DNA from: a virus | Direction: 5' to 3' (one strand) | Length of the DNA stretch: 64,000 bases | IMG/VR virus record: IMGVR_UViG_3300030419_007436 | Location: 99,760-163,759 of that record | Part shown: piece after piece, positions 47,581-57,110 of the stretch | Position numbering within the stretch: the stretch's first letter is position 1 | Layout: each line of letters starts with the position of its first letter | Made by a program: the position numbers and the translations under genes | The notes under the pieces: model-generated | What the model saw: the letters and a program-made list of their open reading frames with translations, nothing else | Database searches by the model: none | Told to the model about the DNA's origin: nothing

Positions 47581-49785
47581 TTAGCTCGGTACAACCGCAT
47601 TTGCCGGATTGGATGCTTGCAAAGCAGCGGAAACTTGCTTGCCATTTAAGAGGAACGTAAACCTTGCGCCTTGCAGCCCCTTAACAACTGCGTTGGCAAC
47701 CAATTCCGCGTTGTTATTGTTGGCTTTTGCTTGATCATTTTTGTCTTTTTTCGTTTTGGTTTTATCGTCGCGGCGTTCAATAGGGGGCGCGACTCCGGCC
47801 TTTTCAAATTCCTCGCGCATCGATGGGGGCGCCTTTACTTTGCTCTTGTACCTCCGATTCATTTCATTCAGTTTCTCTTTATCCCCGAGCATTTCATCCA
47901 ATTTCATATCTGCCACTACTGCGGGTATGAATCCAATGGTTTTTGCCGCCAAAAGAAATTTTCCACCGTCCTTAACTAATTCGCCCCACCTTCCAGAAGC
48001 AATTGCATCATTTAACTTCCGCAGTTTTTCATTAGCATGCTCAAGTCCCGTGACAAGAATGGGCCCAATTACCTTTTTCAATTGTACTCCCATATTTTGA
48101 ATTGTTTTTGAAACATTGCGGGCGCCCGTGTCAATAGTATTAAAGGCACCTTCAACAGTCACTGCAGCATTTGCCGACTCTGTAATTTGTTTTTGAAAAG
48201 AGGTTGCATTTTTTGCTGCCCCTTTTGCCATATTATCGTATTCTACTTTGCCTTCTTTCATTCTTGTTAGTGTTTCTTCAATATCCTCTGGGCTAGCCAT
48301 AAAGAGTCTGGCAGTTTTCTCCACATCAAGGCCAACCTGATCGGCAATTGCCTTTTTGGTAAATCGATCCAATTGATCAAAAGATTTGCCGCTCTTTAAG
48401 ACTGAATCTCTAAGCATCTCGACCCTTTCCGCCTCATTCGCGTTAACCAAATCGAGAGTATTAAGATAGGGGCCACCAAGCATAGCATTTAATTCACCAA
48501 CAGAATCGGCAGCTTGGCCCATATCATCAAACTTGGCTGTCATGCCCAACAATTCTTCGGTTTTAACGCCAGTCACAGCTGCGACTGCGGCTAGCTTTGT
48601 GAATTGTCTTGTGGCGCTTTTCAGCCCATATGCCGCCAACGAACTCATGGCGTTATTCAGGTCTTTTCCTATTTGATCAGGAAGTTGTCCCGTGCCGCGA
48701 GCAACTTGCAGTATCACCTGTCCAAATTTCTTGAACTTTTTCTCGATGTCATCCTTCTTATAAGTTTTGGCTATAGTTTCCAAGGCCCCTGCCATGGTGT
48801 CAATGTTTAGCCCCGCTGCTTTAAACTTCAAAGACATATCCGCTATAACGTCTGCTTGGGCCCGAGTTTTAGGAGTGTTCTTTGCCATTAAAGTGCCGAA
48901 GGCGCGCGAGGTTGTAAATAAATTTTGATATCCTTCAACAATATCTTGAACTCCAAATCCTAAATCTCGATTTGCTCTATGCAGCTGTATTATTCTTTCT
49001 GAAAAAGTAGCTACCCCTTTAATGTTCTTTCGCACTGCAGCGTCACCGTCTTCATAATGGCCGATCAGTCTTGTGAAACTATTAACTTGTTCATCAATTA
49101 GTTTTATCTGATCATAACCTTGTTGGGCCAATTGGCCGCCGAAACCTAACGCAGCTGCAGCCGCGGCCGCGTTCGTGGCAAAACCGCCCCCAGCTGCTCC
49201 GGTGGGCTTGTCTTTATCGGGGAGAATATTTTTCTTCGTGCTTGATTTGGTCTTTGTAGGCGATGGACTCGCAGTTACCATTTGTGCTGCAGCCCGCTGA
49301 AGGGCTCCTGCCAGCCCACCGGCTCCACCACTGGGTGCACCGGACGTTTTTTTACCAGCAGAATTTAATTTTGCAGCTACGCTTTTATTTTGTCTGTCTG
49401 TTACTTTTTCTTGTTTAATTAATAGTTTTAGTTTTTCTTTAGCTGCAGCCAAAGCTTGTTCCGTGGCCTTGGCTTGTTGACTACTGGCGTCTCCCTGTTG
49501 TTTTTGTAGGGCCTGAAGGGTTGACAGAAGTGGAATGAGGGCTTTTGTCGTTTCTAATTCTTGATTTTTGTTATCAAGAAGTTTGCCATATGTATCAGTC
49601 ATGGCCTTTTGAATAGCCTCGAACTCATCAACACCAGCTTTTAAATTTTTAAAGAATGATTTAGCAGCTTGATCAGCTTGATTTGCCTTAGATAAAACCT
49701 GATCAAGGGCTGTCTCAAACGCATCGAGGTCGGCACCGGTTAAGCTTTCTATTAGATCTTTAATTTTGCTTGGAATATCTGCCAA
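47581..49785 (-). CDS. Tape measure protein (734 aa)
   Basis: Mostly helical and Ala/Lys/Gln-rich, with coiled-coil N-terminal part (FETALDQVLSKANQADQAAK, QQKATEQALAAAKEKLKLL) and an Ala/Gly-rich central segment. The middle and later parts (LLGMTAKFDDMGQAADSVGE, LNAMLGG) resemble tape measure proteins of other tailed phages. It sets tail length and is ejected with DNA. An AACTATTTATAA element lies about 37 bases upstream. Confidence 0.75.
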   Translation of the reverse strand: MADIPSKIKDLIESLTGADLDAFETALDQVLSKANQADQAAKSFFKNLKAGVDEFEAIQKAMTDTYGKLLDNKNQELETTKALIPLLSTLQALQKQQGDASSQQAKATEQALAAAKEKLKLLIKQEKVTDRQNKSVAAKLNSAGKKTSGAPSGGAGGLAGALQRAAAQMVTASPSPTKTKSSTKKNILPDKDKPTGAAGGGFATNAAAAAAALGFGGQLAQQGYDQIKLIDEQVNSFTRLIGHYEDGDAAVRKNIKGVATFSERIIQLHRANRDLGFGVQDIVEGYQNLFTTSRAFGTLMAKNTPKTRAQADVIADMSLKFKAAGLNIDTMAGALETIAKTYKKDDIEKKFKKFGQVILQVARGTGQLPDQIGKDLNNAMSSLAAYGLKSATRQFTKLAAVAAVTGVKTEELLGMTAKFDDMGQAADSVGELNAMLGGPYLNTLDLVNANEAERVEMLRDSVLKSGKSFDQLDRFTKKAIADQVGLDVEKTARLFMASPEDIEETLTRMKEGKVEYDNMAKGAAKNATSFQKQITESANAAVTVEGAFNTIDTGARNVSKTIQNMGVQLKKVIGPILVTGLEHANEKLRKLNDAIASGRWGELVKDGGKFLLAAKTIGFIPAVVADMKLDEMLGDKEKLNEMNRRYKSKVKAPPSMREEFEKAGVAPPIERRDDKTKTKKDKNDQAKANNNNAELVANAVVKGLQGARFTFLLNGKQVSAALQASNPANAVVPS

Positions 49786-49821
49786 CGGAAATAGCCCTCT
49801 TTATTAAATGGTATTTTACTC

Positions 49822-49833
49822 TTATAAATAGTT
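49822..49833 (-). promoter_or_regulatory. Late-promoter-like element
   Basis: AACTATTTATAA on the minus strand, 37 bases before the tape measure start. Confidence 0.5.
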
Positions 49834-49861
49834 AAAAGGAGAGTTTTTAACTTGATCGAAG

Positions 49862-50044
49862 TTATTTGTATGCTTCTCTTTCCGCCTCTTTTTGATCCAT
49901 CAGTTTTTGAAAAAACCAACCTCGGAGACCAACAGGAAGATTATAAAGTTCTACCAACGACCAGTTACCATAATATTTCATATAAAAAAACTGTTCATAT
50001 ACAGACTCTGTATACTCATGACTTAGGCCAAAAAAAGTCAGCAC
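49862..50044 (-). CDS. Small tail-assembly protein (60 aa)
   Basis: GTG start with GGAGG nine bases upstream, overlapping the end of the gp26-like gene. Aromatic-rich: YEQFFYMKYYGNWSLVELYN, then LPVGLRGWFFQKLMDQ. Short proteins of this look are common between hub and tape measure genes in large myoviruses and may be tail chaperones. Function not proven. Confidence 0.65.
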   Translation of the reverse strand: MLTFFGLSHEYTESVYEQFFYMKYYGNWSLVELYNLPVGLRGWFFQKLMDQKEAEREAYK

Positions 50045-50873
50045 TGAGGGGAACCTCCAAGGTCCCCTCGTGGTCGCAGTTGGTGCATTGAAAGGTGTGT
50101 TTTAAATCTATAGTGGGTACGAGCCCGTCATAAATTTTTCTTAAGTAGCGTCCGTGCAGTGCGGGTAGATTATTAATAAAACCGTTTAAAGAGTTCATAT
50201 CGCTGATACCATTAACACTTATAATAATAGCTCTCAAAAAGTCTGTTACGGCTGTCTGGGGGAGGTTTCTTTTTTTCTTGTGTTCCTCTATTTTGGTAAG
50301 ACTGTTTTCATCATGGCCCGTGAGTAGCCTCACCTCTACAACATAATCTGTTTTTGGGAGAGATATTAAAAAAGTATTTTGATCAGTTGTCTGAACATTG
50401 TTTTCTTCCAAATACTCGTCCGAAGCGCTTTGGACCCCCAGCGCGGTAAGATCAAAGCCGTAGTCTTGTTCTGTGTTGCAATCGGGACATGTCACGACTG
50501 TTTCATAAATGGCACCATATCCGTGAGATCGCGCTGCGATAAGTAGGGCATTTTTATCCCCTAATAGAAGATCATCCACTTTAATTTGTTTGTCGACAAT
50601 GATGCTCTCTAATAGTCTCTGAATAGCGAGGCCGCTTTGCAACAATGCAGTAGAAGTAAGAATGTCTTCTTCTTTGGTTGTCATATGTTTTACCTCAAGT
50701 ACACTTTTATTGTGCAGTGGGTGCCCCGGTACATAATATTTTCCTTGACTTGGAAGTTCCACAAATTCTGTGGGAGATATAAAGTTTAATGGAGGAGGAG
50801 AGACCTCCTGTGGTGGTGTGTTAGGGACGTCCGGTACCATCCCAAGTCTGTCTTCGTTAGATCTTGAATTCAT
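50016..50873 (-). CDS. gp26-like baseplate hub protein (285 aa)
   Basis: The N-terminal FVELPSQGKYYVPGHPLHNK, followed by VKHMTTKEEDILTS, is a strong signature of the T4 gp26 baseplate hub family. A zinc site is formed by CPDC near residue 130 and CTNC near 262. This protein helps assemble the central hub of the baseplate. Confidence 0.85.
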   Translation of the reverse strand: MNSRSNEDRLGMVPDVPNTPPQEVSPPPLNFISPTEFVELPSQGKYYVPGHPLHNKSVLEVKHMTTKEEDILTSTALLQSGLAIQRLLESIIVDKQIKVDDLLLGDKNALLIAARSHGYGAIYETVVTCPDCNTEQDYGFDLTALGVQSASDEYLEENNVQTTDQNTFLISLPKTDYVVEVRLLTGHDENSLTKIEEHKKKRNLPQTAVTDFLRAIIISVNGISDMNSLNGFINNLPALHGRYLRKIYDGLVPTIDLKHTFQCTNCDHEGTLEVPLSADFFWPKS

Positions 50874-50927
50874 AAAAAACCTCTTTTTCTATATTATATT
50901 ATTTGTATATCAAAATTTTAATCAAAA

Positions 50928-51740
50928 TTATCCAGTTTTTATATCAGATGTGCTGTTTATTTTTGGATTAAATTGTGTATTCTTTGGTACGCCAAGCCAG
51001 CCGCCGAGGCCACCTGACCACCAATCGTGAGCTTTTGTTAGTTTATCAGTCCAGTCGGTACCTACATTTTTCTCTATTGAATCAACCCTGCTTGTGAGTT
51101 GTCTCTGGCCCCAATTCTGGTCATAATAAAAATTCTTATAACTAAAAGTCAAATCAATAGTTGCAAACTGATTTCCATCATAATCAACATCAGAAAACTC
51201 AACCGAAGTAAGAAGAGGGTACCATATTTCCCATGCTCCGTGTTCTTCCCCTTTGTGGTTTATTTCTAATATATAGAACAAACGAGGGTAAGCGCGATAT
51301 GTACCTATTAGCTTATTATAAAGAGGTGACGGCTTGTTGCCCTCTTCGGTGGAAGCCGCTTCATGCTCGAATTTCATTGTTTTCTGAGTCATGGCTAGGG
51401 ATGCATTAATTGCAGCGGCTGTATCGGCGCCTGATCGGTGGCCACCAACATCTACTAGTGTCACTCTAAGATCTTTTGTAGTAAATCCCTGGTCTGGATA
51501 ATCAACTTTCGCAAAGTCACCAGATCTCAATTGATATTCTGAAGTTGTGGTACCAATCTCTGTATATCCGGGCCGACTGAAACTTTTAACTAAATAAGGT
51601 TGTAGTGCTGAGTTTCCTTCCCCTCCAAAGATGGCATCAGGGAAAATTAAAAGCGCTTCTGCAACACGTTTTGGTCTTGATTGAGAATTCGACCAAAATT
51701 GAAAAGATTTCGGTGAGAAGAGTGTCCATCCGAGCTTCAT
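50928..51740 (-). CDS. Tail tube protein, gp19-like, long form (270 aa)
   Basis: Strand pattern with KSFSRPGYTEIGTTTSEY, DLRVTLVDVGGH and YNKLIGTYRAYPRLFYILEI, then VEFSDVDYDGNQFATIDLTF near the C-terminus, typical of gp19-type tube subunits, which end with xTxxxY/FxxAxY. A C-terminal extension with WWSGGLGGWLG is extra. Two adjacent tube-like genes suggest a main subunit and a tail-end variant. Confidence 0.65.
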   Translation of the reverse strand: MKLGWTLFSPKSFQFWSNSQSRPKRVAEALLIFPDAIFGGEGNSALQPYLVKSFSRPGYTEIGTTTSEYQLRSGDFAKVDYPDQGFTTKDLRVTLVDVGGHRSGADTAAAINASLAMTQKTMKFEHEAASTEEGNKPSPLYNKLIGTYRAYPRLFYILEINHKGEEHGAWEIWYPLLTSVEFSDVDYDGNQFATIDLTFSYKNFYYDQNWGQRQLTSRVDSIEKNVGTDWTDKLTKAHDWWSGGLGGWLGVPKNTQFNPKINSTSDIKTG

Positions 51741-51769
51741 GTAATCAAATTCTCCTTAGTATAGTTAAG

Positions 51770-52384
51770 CTACCCGCCAACCATTCCAAGTTCTTTTTGA
51801 TAATTAGAAATGACACCAGCCTGATTTTGGCCGTTAACCATAATCTCTTGGGCTGGCTCGCCCGGGCCTTGCGGTGCACCTTCATATTCAGCCCAATCGT
51901 ACCTAAAAGTCATTGAAATATTTAGCATATTTTCGTCTTCATAACTAAGGGAACCAAAATTAGCCGCCTCAATCCATGCATTTCTCAAAGTCCACTTTTC
52001 GATTGCATTTCCTCTTCCATCTAATTGCTGAATCTGGGGGGCCCCAAGGGCGGCGACCGCATCGGCTTTACTAAAAGATCGTTCAGCATCACCTTGTGTG
52101 CCTGGAAGTGCATATCCAGAAGCCTGTAATACTTTAGCAATTACTGCAGATGCATCTGGAAATACAGGATCTACAAGTGTAACCTCTATTTCAGACCAAG
52201 TTATTCTGCCGGGATAATAAAAAGTGTGCGACACAAATTGGTGCGCAATGTTGCTCACAGTAAAAGAGGGCTTTGCCGCAGTTTTAATCACATACGTTGG
52301 AATTTGATTCAATACCAAAATCCATCGGAAACTTCTTTTTGGATCTACAGTTGTTGAACTCCAAAACTGATCTTTTTTAACCAT
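51770..52384 (-). CDS. Tail tube protein, gp19-like (204 aa)
   Basis: Shorter tube-type protein: FRWILVLNQIPTYVIKTAAK, FTVSNIAHQFVSHTFYYPG, WSEIEVTLVDPVFPDAS and FGSLSYEDENMLNISMTFRY. These match gp19 tail tube subunits in order and length. It directly follows the tail sheath gene, as gp19 follows gp18 in T4. An AACTATTTA-like variant (CTCTATTTAAT) occurs about 27 bases upstream. Confidence 0.8.
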   Translation of the reverse strand: MVKKDQFWSSTTVDPKRSFRWILVLNQIPTYVIKTAAKPSFTVSNIAHQFVSHTFYYPGRITWSEIEVTLVDPVFPDASAVIAKVLQASGYALPGTQGDAERSFSKADAVAALGAPQIQQLDGRGNAIEKWTLRNAWIEAANFGSLSYEDENMLNISMTFRYDWAEYEGAPQGPGEPAQEIMVNGQNQAGVISNYQKELGMVGG

Positions 52385-52434
52385 TTATTTTAGTTCTCCT
52401 ATTCTCTATTATTAAATAGAGTTAAATTAAATTT

Positions 52435-55400
52435 TTAATCCTCAAAAGATGCACCCGAATCCGTAATAATAAAATCAATCGCAATATATTCAATTGCACG
52501 TGCAGGTTTAACAAATATTTTTGCATATAAAATGTTTCTGTCAATGAGGTCCGGAGTTGTGGTAGTCTCATCCAAAACAACCTTGTAATCCGTAACACCT
52601 AAGCCTGCTTTTACATCTGCCAAGAAGGGTTCAACCTTAGATTTAAAGCGTGCCCATGTGACTTTAACATTTTGATCGAATAATATTGTCGCAGCAAATC
52701 TAGAAATTTGTTTTTTCAAGAATATTGCCAATCTGCGCACATTGATTCTATCTAAAGCCGACTGCGAAACTTGCATAGTTTTTTGACCGAAGATAACGAT
52801 ACCCTCTGCCGGGAAAGATGCAATCGGATTAATTTGATTTTCATAAAGCCTATCCCGCTGTTTCACTGTAAGTTTTTCTTCCACACCCACAACTGGAATT
52901 CCACCAGCTTGATTTACGCTTAAACCGCCTCTTGTGAAGCCTGCAGGCGCAAACCAAAGTTGAGAATTTGCCTCTCCATATCCCATAGCACCGAGAGCAA
53001 CAACTGAAGGCGGCACCCATAATGTCGCTCCATTTACGGTGTCTCTTACTTGTACCCACGGATAATAAGCGCATGCATAGCTGCTGTTAACTTGAAGAGT
53101 GTTATCTTTGTTATCAATTACAGTCTCTACATCGCCTTTTCTGTCGGCGCGTGAATTACCATTTTCATGTGCTGGTGTGTAACCGCCTTTTAAGTCAAGG
53201 ATTGCGAGGGCGTCGCCGCGGCGCTCACAAGTATCAACAATTTTAGTAGAAAGAGACGCATCAGTTAAACCAGGCATTGTCAATAAATTGTATTCAACAA
53301 CTTCAGGATCCCGAAGTGAATCAATGGCGACGGCAACAGAGTTCCAGGAAGCCAAAGACGCTGCCTTTCCTCCGGCGACGACGGCGGATGCATTACCCAA
53401 ATCAGTATTATTAAAGAAATCACTTTCGGTAATATTGAGGCCATCACTTCCGCCATGGAGACAAGTAGTAAACTGATTCCAGCCTGCTGTAGAACGCCCA
53501 TAACTATTACCAGGATTAATAACATTCTGATAACTTCCAGACGCTGGTCCTTTTTTAACACCAGTTGCTGATAGTTGTCCCGATGCAGTATGGGCCGTAT
53601 AAGAATATCCGCCAGCGCGAGAGCCAGATTCATAAACCGCCTGGGTGCCGTACCCATCATTGTCATGCTGACTTGTGATATTTACATTTCTCACATCATC
53701 TAAAGAAAAGACCCATGAGGCTTCTGTAACATCCGTAACTGCTGACCAACTCTCAATGTCCTGTGCCTTAGTGCGAAGTACATCATAAACACTAGCATCA
53801 AATCTCTCAGAATTATAAGTTGTATCAACACCAAAGTAAGCATCTTTTGGATCATTCAGGGCGCCCTCAGAAGATTTCTTTCGTAGGCGGAGCGCTGGGA
53901 ATTTAAATCGTGCGTTTACCATAGTGCCAGTAGGTCCACCGCCGCCATCGTAGCCGCCGCTGAGCCAAGTACTTCCCGTGTGGAAAGTGCCTTGATCTGG
54001 GACAGCTATTGGACTAACGCTTCCCGACTCCACGAAGGCGCCTGTGCTGCTGGCCACACCACTGCTCCAGTTATAATCTGCCAAAATACCTTCTACGTGA
54101 GTGGTGCCTGACACTGCCATTCCCACATAACGAGGTGGCCCAAACACACCATAAGGCAAGTACTTAACATTTGTGCTACCCCGATCAACCGACGTGTTCA
54201 TTTCAACATAGATATAATCGGACGCGTTATTAAACTCGCCATATGTTCTATATCTTCTATCATTATCGTCCCATTGGGTGAATTTATTACCAATCTTTCG
54301 AGCAACATAATCATCAGACGCGGGATTCAAATTACAATTGTTAAATTGCTCCAAAACAACCGGGTCTGAATCCTTATCTTTAATATCTCTTATCAGGACA
54401 TCAAATGATCCGTAAGGATTAACAGTGTCGAGGGGGCTCGCCGCTTTAATATTTTTAACACTAATTTTAATTTTGCGCTGTGTTTCTTCCCCCAGTTCTC
54501 TGGAACAAAACCGAAACAGCTTTTGCATCTGATCTGGGTTATAGTTAGAAAATTCACTCGACATATCTTGTGAAATATACCAGCCGGTTTTTGCGAATTG
54601 TTTGCTTGGGCTTTTTGTGCTGCTCATCCTAAAGTCGCCACCATCGTAGGTGGAACCATCCGGACTTGCTAGGCGCAAAATAACACCATAACAATCATTC
54701 GGACTAGAACCAGAAATGCCAGTGAGCGCTGCGCCCGAGCCGACGTCGCCATGCTCAAAACCTCTGCGTAGGTGTCCTTCAAAAGTTTCACCTAGGAAAT
54801 AATTAAGTGTCGTGTCTCCGGAGGGAGTTAAGCTGCTGTTTGTTTGAATTGGGTTTGTGTTAAAAACCTTCCGAATAAATTTTGGAGAATCCGGGTCGAA
54901 ATTAAACGCAGTATCTATAACAACATCACTAGTGTTTGCCTCATAAATTACAACCTTAAACGTTGGACCACCTTCAGCTGCCTCAATGAAGGCTCCGAGG
55001 GAGGCTGTATATTGCTGGGCGCCGCCGATCATGGAGCCTGCACTACCAGTATTTGCGGGGGTACCAGAAAGAGCTATAGCACCATTATTTAAATACCAGA
55101 CCGCAGCTAGCGTACCGGTGGCGGCATCTATCGTTGGCCAACCATCTTGGTCACTCATCTTTGAGCCAGTTAAAATGTGTTTTCCTCCCTCTACAACAAA
55201 AAGACCATAGGCCCCGCCATTGGTGGTGAAAACATCAGTACTTTCATGTTTTGAAGTCGCCCAACCGGCGTAGCCTTCGCCCTCGGTGGCTTGTGAATTT
55301 GTTTGTCCAAGTAATCTTACAACAGTAACAGGAGAATTGTTTCTGAGCCAAGCCTGGGCTGCATATGCAGCGTATGTAGGCGCAGTATAATTCCCGTATC

Positions 55401-55617
55401 TGAAGACGTCACCGCCTTTTCCTCCCGGGGTTGGGTTCCCAAAAACGTTAATAAATTCTTCAAATGAATCAACCTGTATAGGTTTAAGGGCTGGACCCTG
55501 TGTTGTTCTACCGATTATTGCAGGTCCTATTCCCGCAGGAAGTCTCGGGATCTGGGAGTTATCAATTTCATTGATAAAAACTCCCGGTGACATAAACTTA
55601 AATTTCTTGTAAGACAT
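52435..55617 (-). CDS. Contractile tail sheath protein, gp18-like (1060 aa)
   Basis: N-terminal SPGVFINEIDNSQIP and GPAIIGRTTQGPALKP with SFEEFINVFG are sheath signatures. The C-terminal part (FPAEGIVIFGQKTM, NVRRLAIFLKKQISRFA, VKAGLGVTDYKVV) is the conserved sheath core. It is larger than T4 gp18 (659 aa), with about 400 extra residues in the middle that probably form surface domains. Expression may start from the element at 55656-55665. Confidence 0.9.
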   Translation of the reverse strand: MSYKKFKFMSPGVFINEIDNSQIPRLPAGIGPAIIGRTTQGPALKPIQVDSFEEFINVFGNPTPGGKGGDVFRYGNYTAPTYAAYAAQAWLRNNSPVTVVRLLGQTNSQATEGEGYAGWATSKHESTDVFTTNGGAYGLFVVEGGKHILTGSKMSDQDGWPTIDAATGTLAAVWYLNNGAIALSGTPANTGSAGSMIGGAQQYTASLGAFIEAAEGGPTFKVVIYEANTSDVVIDTAFNFDPDSPKFIRKVFNTNPIQTNSSLTPSGDTTLNYFLGETFEGHLRRGFEHGDVGSGAALTGISGSSPNDCYGVILRLASPDGSTYDGGDFRMSSTKSPSKQFAKTGWYISQDMSSEFSNYNPDQMQKLFRFCSRELGEETQRKIKISVKNIKAASPLDTVNPYGSFDVLIRDIKDKDSDPVVLEQFNNCNLNPASDDYVARKIGNKFTQWDDNDRRYRTYGEFNNASDYIYVEMNTSVDRGSTNVKYLPYGVFGPPRYVGMAVSGTTHVEGILADYNWSSGVASSTGAFVESGSVSPIAVPDQGTFHTGSTWLSGGYDGGGGPTGTMVNARFKFPALRLRKKSSEGALNDPKDAYFGVDTTYNSERFDASVYDVLRTKAQDIESWSAVTDVTEASWVFSLDDVRNVNITSQHDNDGYGTQAVYESGSRAGGYSYTAHTASGQLSATGVKKGPASGSYQNVINPGNSYGRSTAGWNQFTTCLHGGSDGLNITESDFFNNTDLGNASAVVAGGKAASLASWNSVAVAIDSLRDPEVVEYNLLTMPGLTDASLSTKIVDTCERRGDALAILDLKGGYTPAHENGNSRADRKGDVETVIDNKDNTLQVNSSYACAYYPWVQVRDTVNGATLWVPPSVVALGAMGYGEANSQLWFAPAGFTRGGLSVNQAGGIPVVGVEEKLTVKQRDRLYENQINPIASFPAEGIVIFGQKTMQVSQSALDRINVRRLAIFLKKQISRFAATILFDQNVKVTWARFKSKVEPFLADVKAGLGVTDYKVVLDETTTTPDLIDRNILYAKIFVKPARAIEYIAIDFIITDSGASFED

Positions 55618-55655
55618 CTATTGTTCTCCTTCACGTGAGCATCACTATTTCTCTT

Positions 55656-55665
55656 AGTAAATAGT
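55656..55665 (-). promoter_or_regulatory. Late-promoter-like element
   Basis: ACTATTTACT on the minus strand, 39 bases before the tail sheath start. Confidence 0.45.
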
Positions 55666-55696
55666 AATAAAATAAGGCAAAAACCTTTTTATAATC

Positions 55697-56602
55697 TCAA
55701 TCTCTATAAAATCCACTATTTGGGTCAAATTCTTGTTTATCGCCAAAAATAACTCTTTCGCGAGGGATTTTAACTTCAACCGCATTTTCACGTCGAATAA
55801 TCTTAGGTCTTTCTTGATTTTTGCCCTCTCCAATTATATATCCCAATACCTCAAAGGAAGCTTTTGTTTGAAATATTCTTTCTTCCTGGTCATATGAAGA
55901 TAAATTGTTTTCTGGATTTAATTCTGATCTCAGAAAAGTTTCATAAGTGTGGCCGTCGCGCTCTATAAGAAAAGAGTTGATATGACCGCCTAGTGTTACA
56001 AAAGGTTGCAACATCTGGTTCATATGTTGTTGATAGTTTGCTTGTAGCGTAACAACATAATTAATTGTTACATAAACTGGCTGTGGTACGCTTAGGGTCT
56101 CAACAACAACCTTTTTATTCTTTTTTTCTACCAAGGGGTAGTACGATTGGCGACCCGGAGTTCTCCGTGCATTTTCAAACTTTTTTCTATTATCTGCAAC
56201 GGCAAAATTATTTGTTTTATCTTCCACAATTCTCCGCGATACAATAATGCGGCCGCCCCTGTTTGGGTCAGTCATTAATGGGGGCGCCCCGAAAAACTTA
56301 CCTTTTTTACCTAAATCCTTTGAAACTGAAGTTTTTTCAATACTCACGATAGGATATATTAAAGTTCCGTCTAAATCAAACATTTCTTTATTGTTCTTGG
56401 AAAAAAAAGATCTTTCAGGGGAAGACCAGATTATAGGTACGCGGCGCCAGCCTTTGTTTGTTTCGGTTCGTATTTGCATTATATCATTCACAAAATCGTA
56501 AAACGCATAATCAATCGTTTCAAAATTGGACGGATTGATTAAGACTTCATCGTATATTTTATTTGTGTCTTCTAGATATTTTGAGTCAGAATCAGCTGGC
56601 AT
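55697..56602 (-). CDS. Tail completion / sheath stabiliser-like protein (301 aa)
   Basis: I start at the ATG at 56602 (MPADSDSKYLED), which has GGGAGGG upstream inside the neck gene. The middle VTINYVVTLQANYQQHMNQM, then LQPFVTLGG, resembles gp15/gp3-type tail completion proteins, which cap the tail tube and sheath. Position between the neck genes and the sheath gene agrees with this. The C-terminus is charged. Confidence 0.65.
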   Translation of the reverse strand: MPADSDSKYLEDTNKIYDEVLINPSNFETIDYAFYDFVNDIMQIRTETNKGWRRVPIIWSSPERSFFSKNNKEMFDLDGTLIYPIVSIEKTSVSKDLGKKGKFFGAPPLMTDPNRGGRIIVSRRIVEDKTNNFAVADNRKKFENARRTPGRQSYYPLVEKKNKKVVVETLSVPQPVYVTINYVVTLQANYQQHMNQMLQPFVTLGGHINSFLIERDGHTYETFLRSELNPENNLSSYDQEERIFQTKASFEVLGYIIGEGKNQERPKIIRRENAVEVKIPRERVIFGDKQEFDPNSGFYRD

Positions 56603-57104
56603 CAAATGTACCCTCCCTGGCCTTAACACACTTAGCCTGAGCTTCAAATATGCGCTCCCAGCCAGCCCAACCTTGGCCAAATATTTGCTTTGGATAATCT
56701 ATAGTCATAATTTCGAAATAATCATTTCCATATAGAATAAAGTCACCCTCCCTTATGTATAAATCTTGATCTTCTGTTAGTCTTCTTCTGTGAAATTTAA
56801 CATTTAACGAAAGTCTCTTATCAATACCCAAGCTAGAAACGGTGGTTGTATAACCTTCCCATTCTATAAGGGCATGGATTCTAACAGGAGGTAGAAAATT
56901 CTTTTTTATAGCTTCACCGTATAAAGGATGAAAATTGGTCGTTTGTACACTTATTGGGTAATAAATTATTTCCTGCCCGACGACCCTTTCAATTAATTCG
57001 TCATTGACTTGTTTTACTAAGTCGCGTTCTTTTTCGCCCAAAAATAAAGGAGGCGGTGGGGATTCAGGTTGAGACCACTTATTTTTATCGGTTGCTTCAG
57101 CCAC
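56592..57104 (-). CDS. Neck protein, gp14-like (170 aa)
   Basis: The pattern LFLGEKERDLVKQVNDELIE, then GQEIIYYPISVQTTNFHPLYG and GDFILYGNDYFEIMTI is shared with neck/head-completion proteins of T4-like marine phages. It would join the head to the tail with the gp13-like protein encoded just upstream. It is shorter than T4 gp14 (256 aa). Confidence 0.7.
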   Translation of the reverse strand: MAEATDKNKWSQPESPPPPLFLGEKERDLVKQVNDELIERVVGQEIIYYPISVQTTNFHPLYGEAIKKNFLPPVRIHALIEWEGYTTTVSSLGIDKRLSLNVKFHRRRLTEDQDLYIREGDFILYGNDYFEIMTIDYPKQIFGQGWAGWERIFEAQAKCVKAREGTFDAS

Positions 57105-57110
57105 TCTTCA

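Noticed and set aside
53280-53666. 128-codon minus-strand ORF inside the sheath gene
   Set aside because: Shadow of the sheath gene in another frame with no start context.
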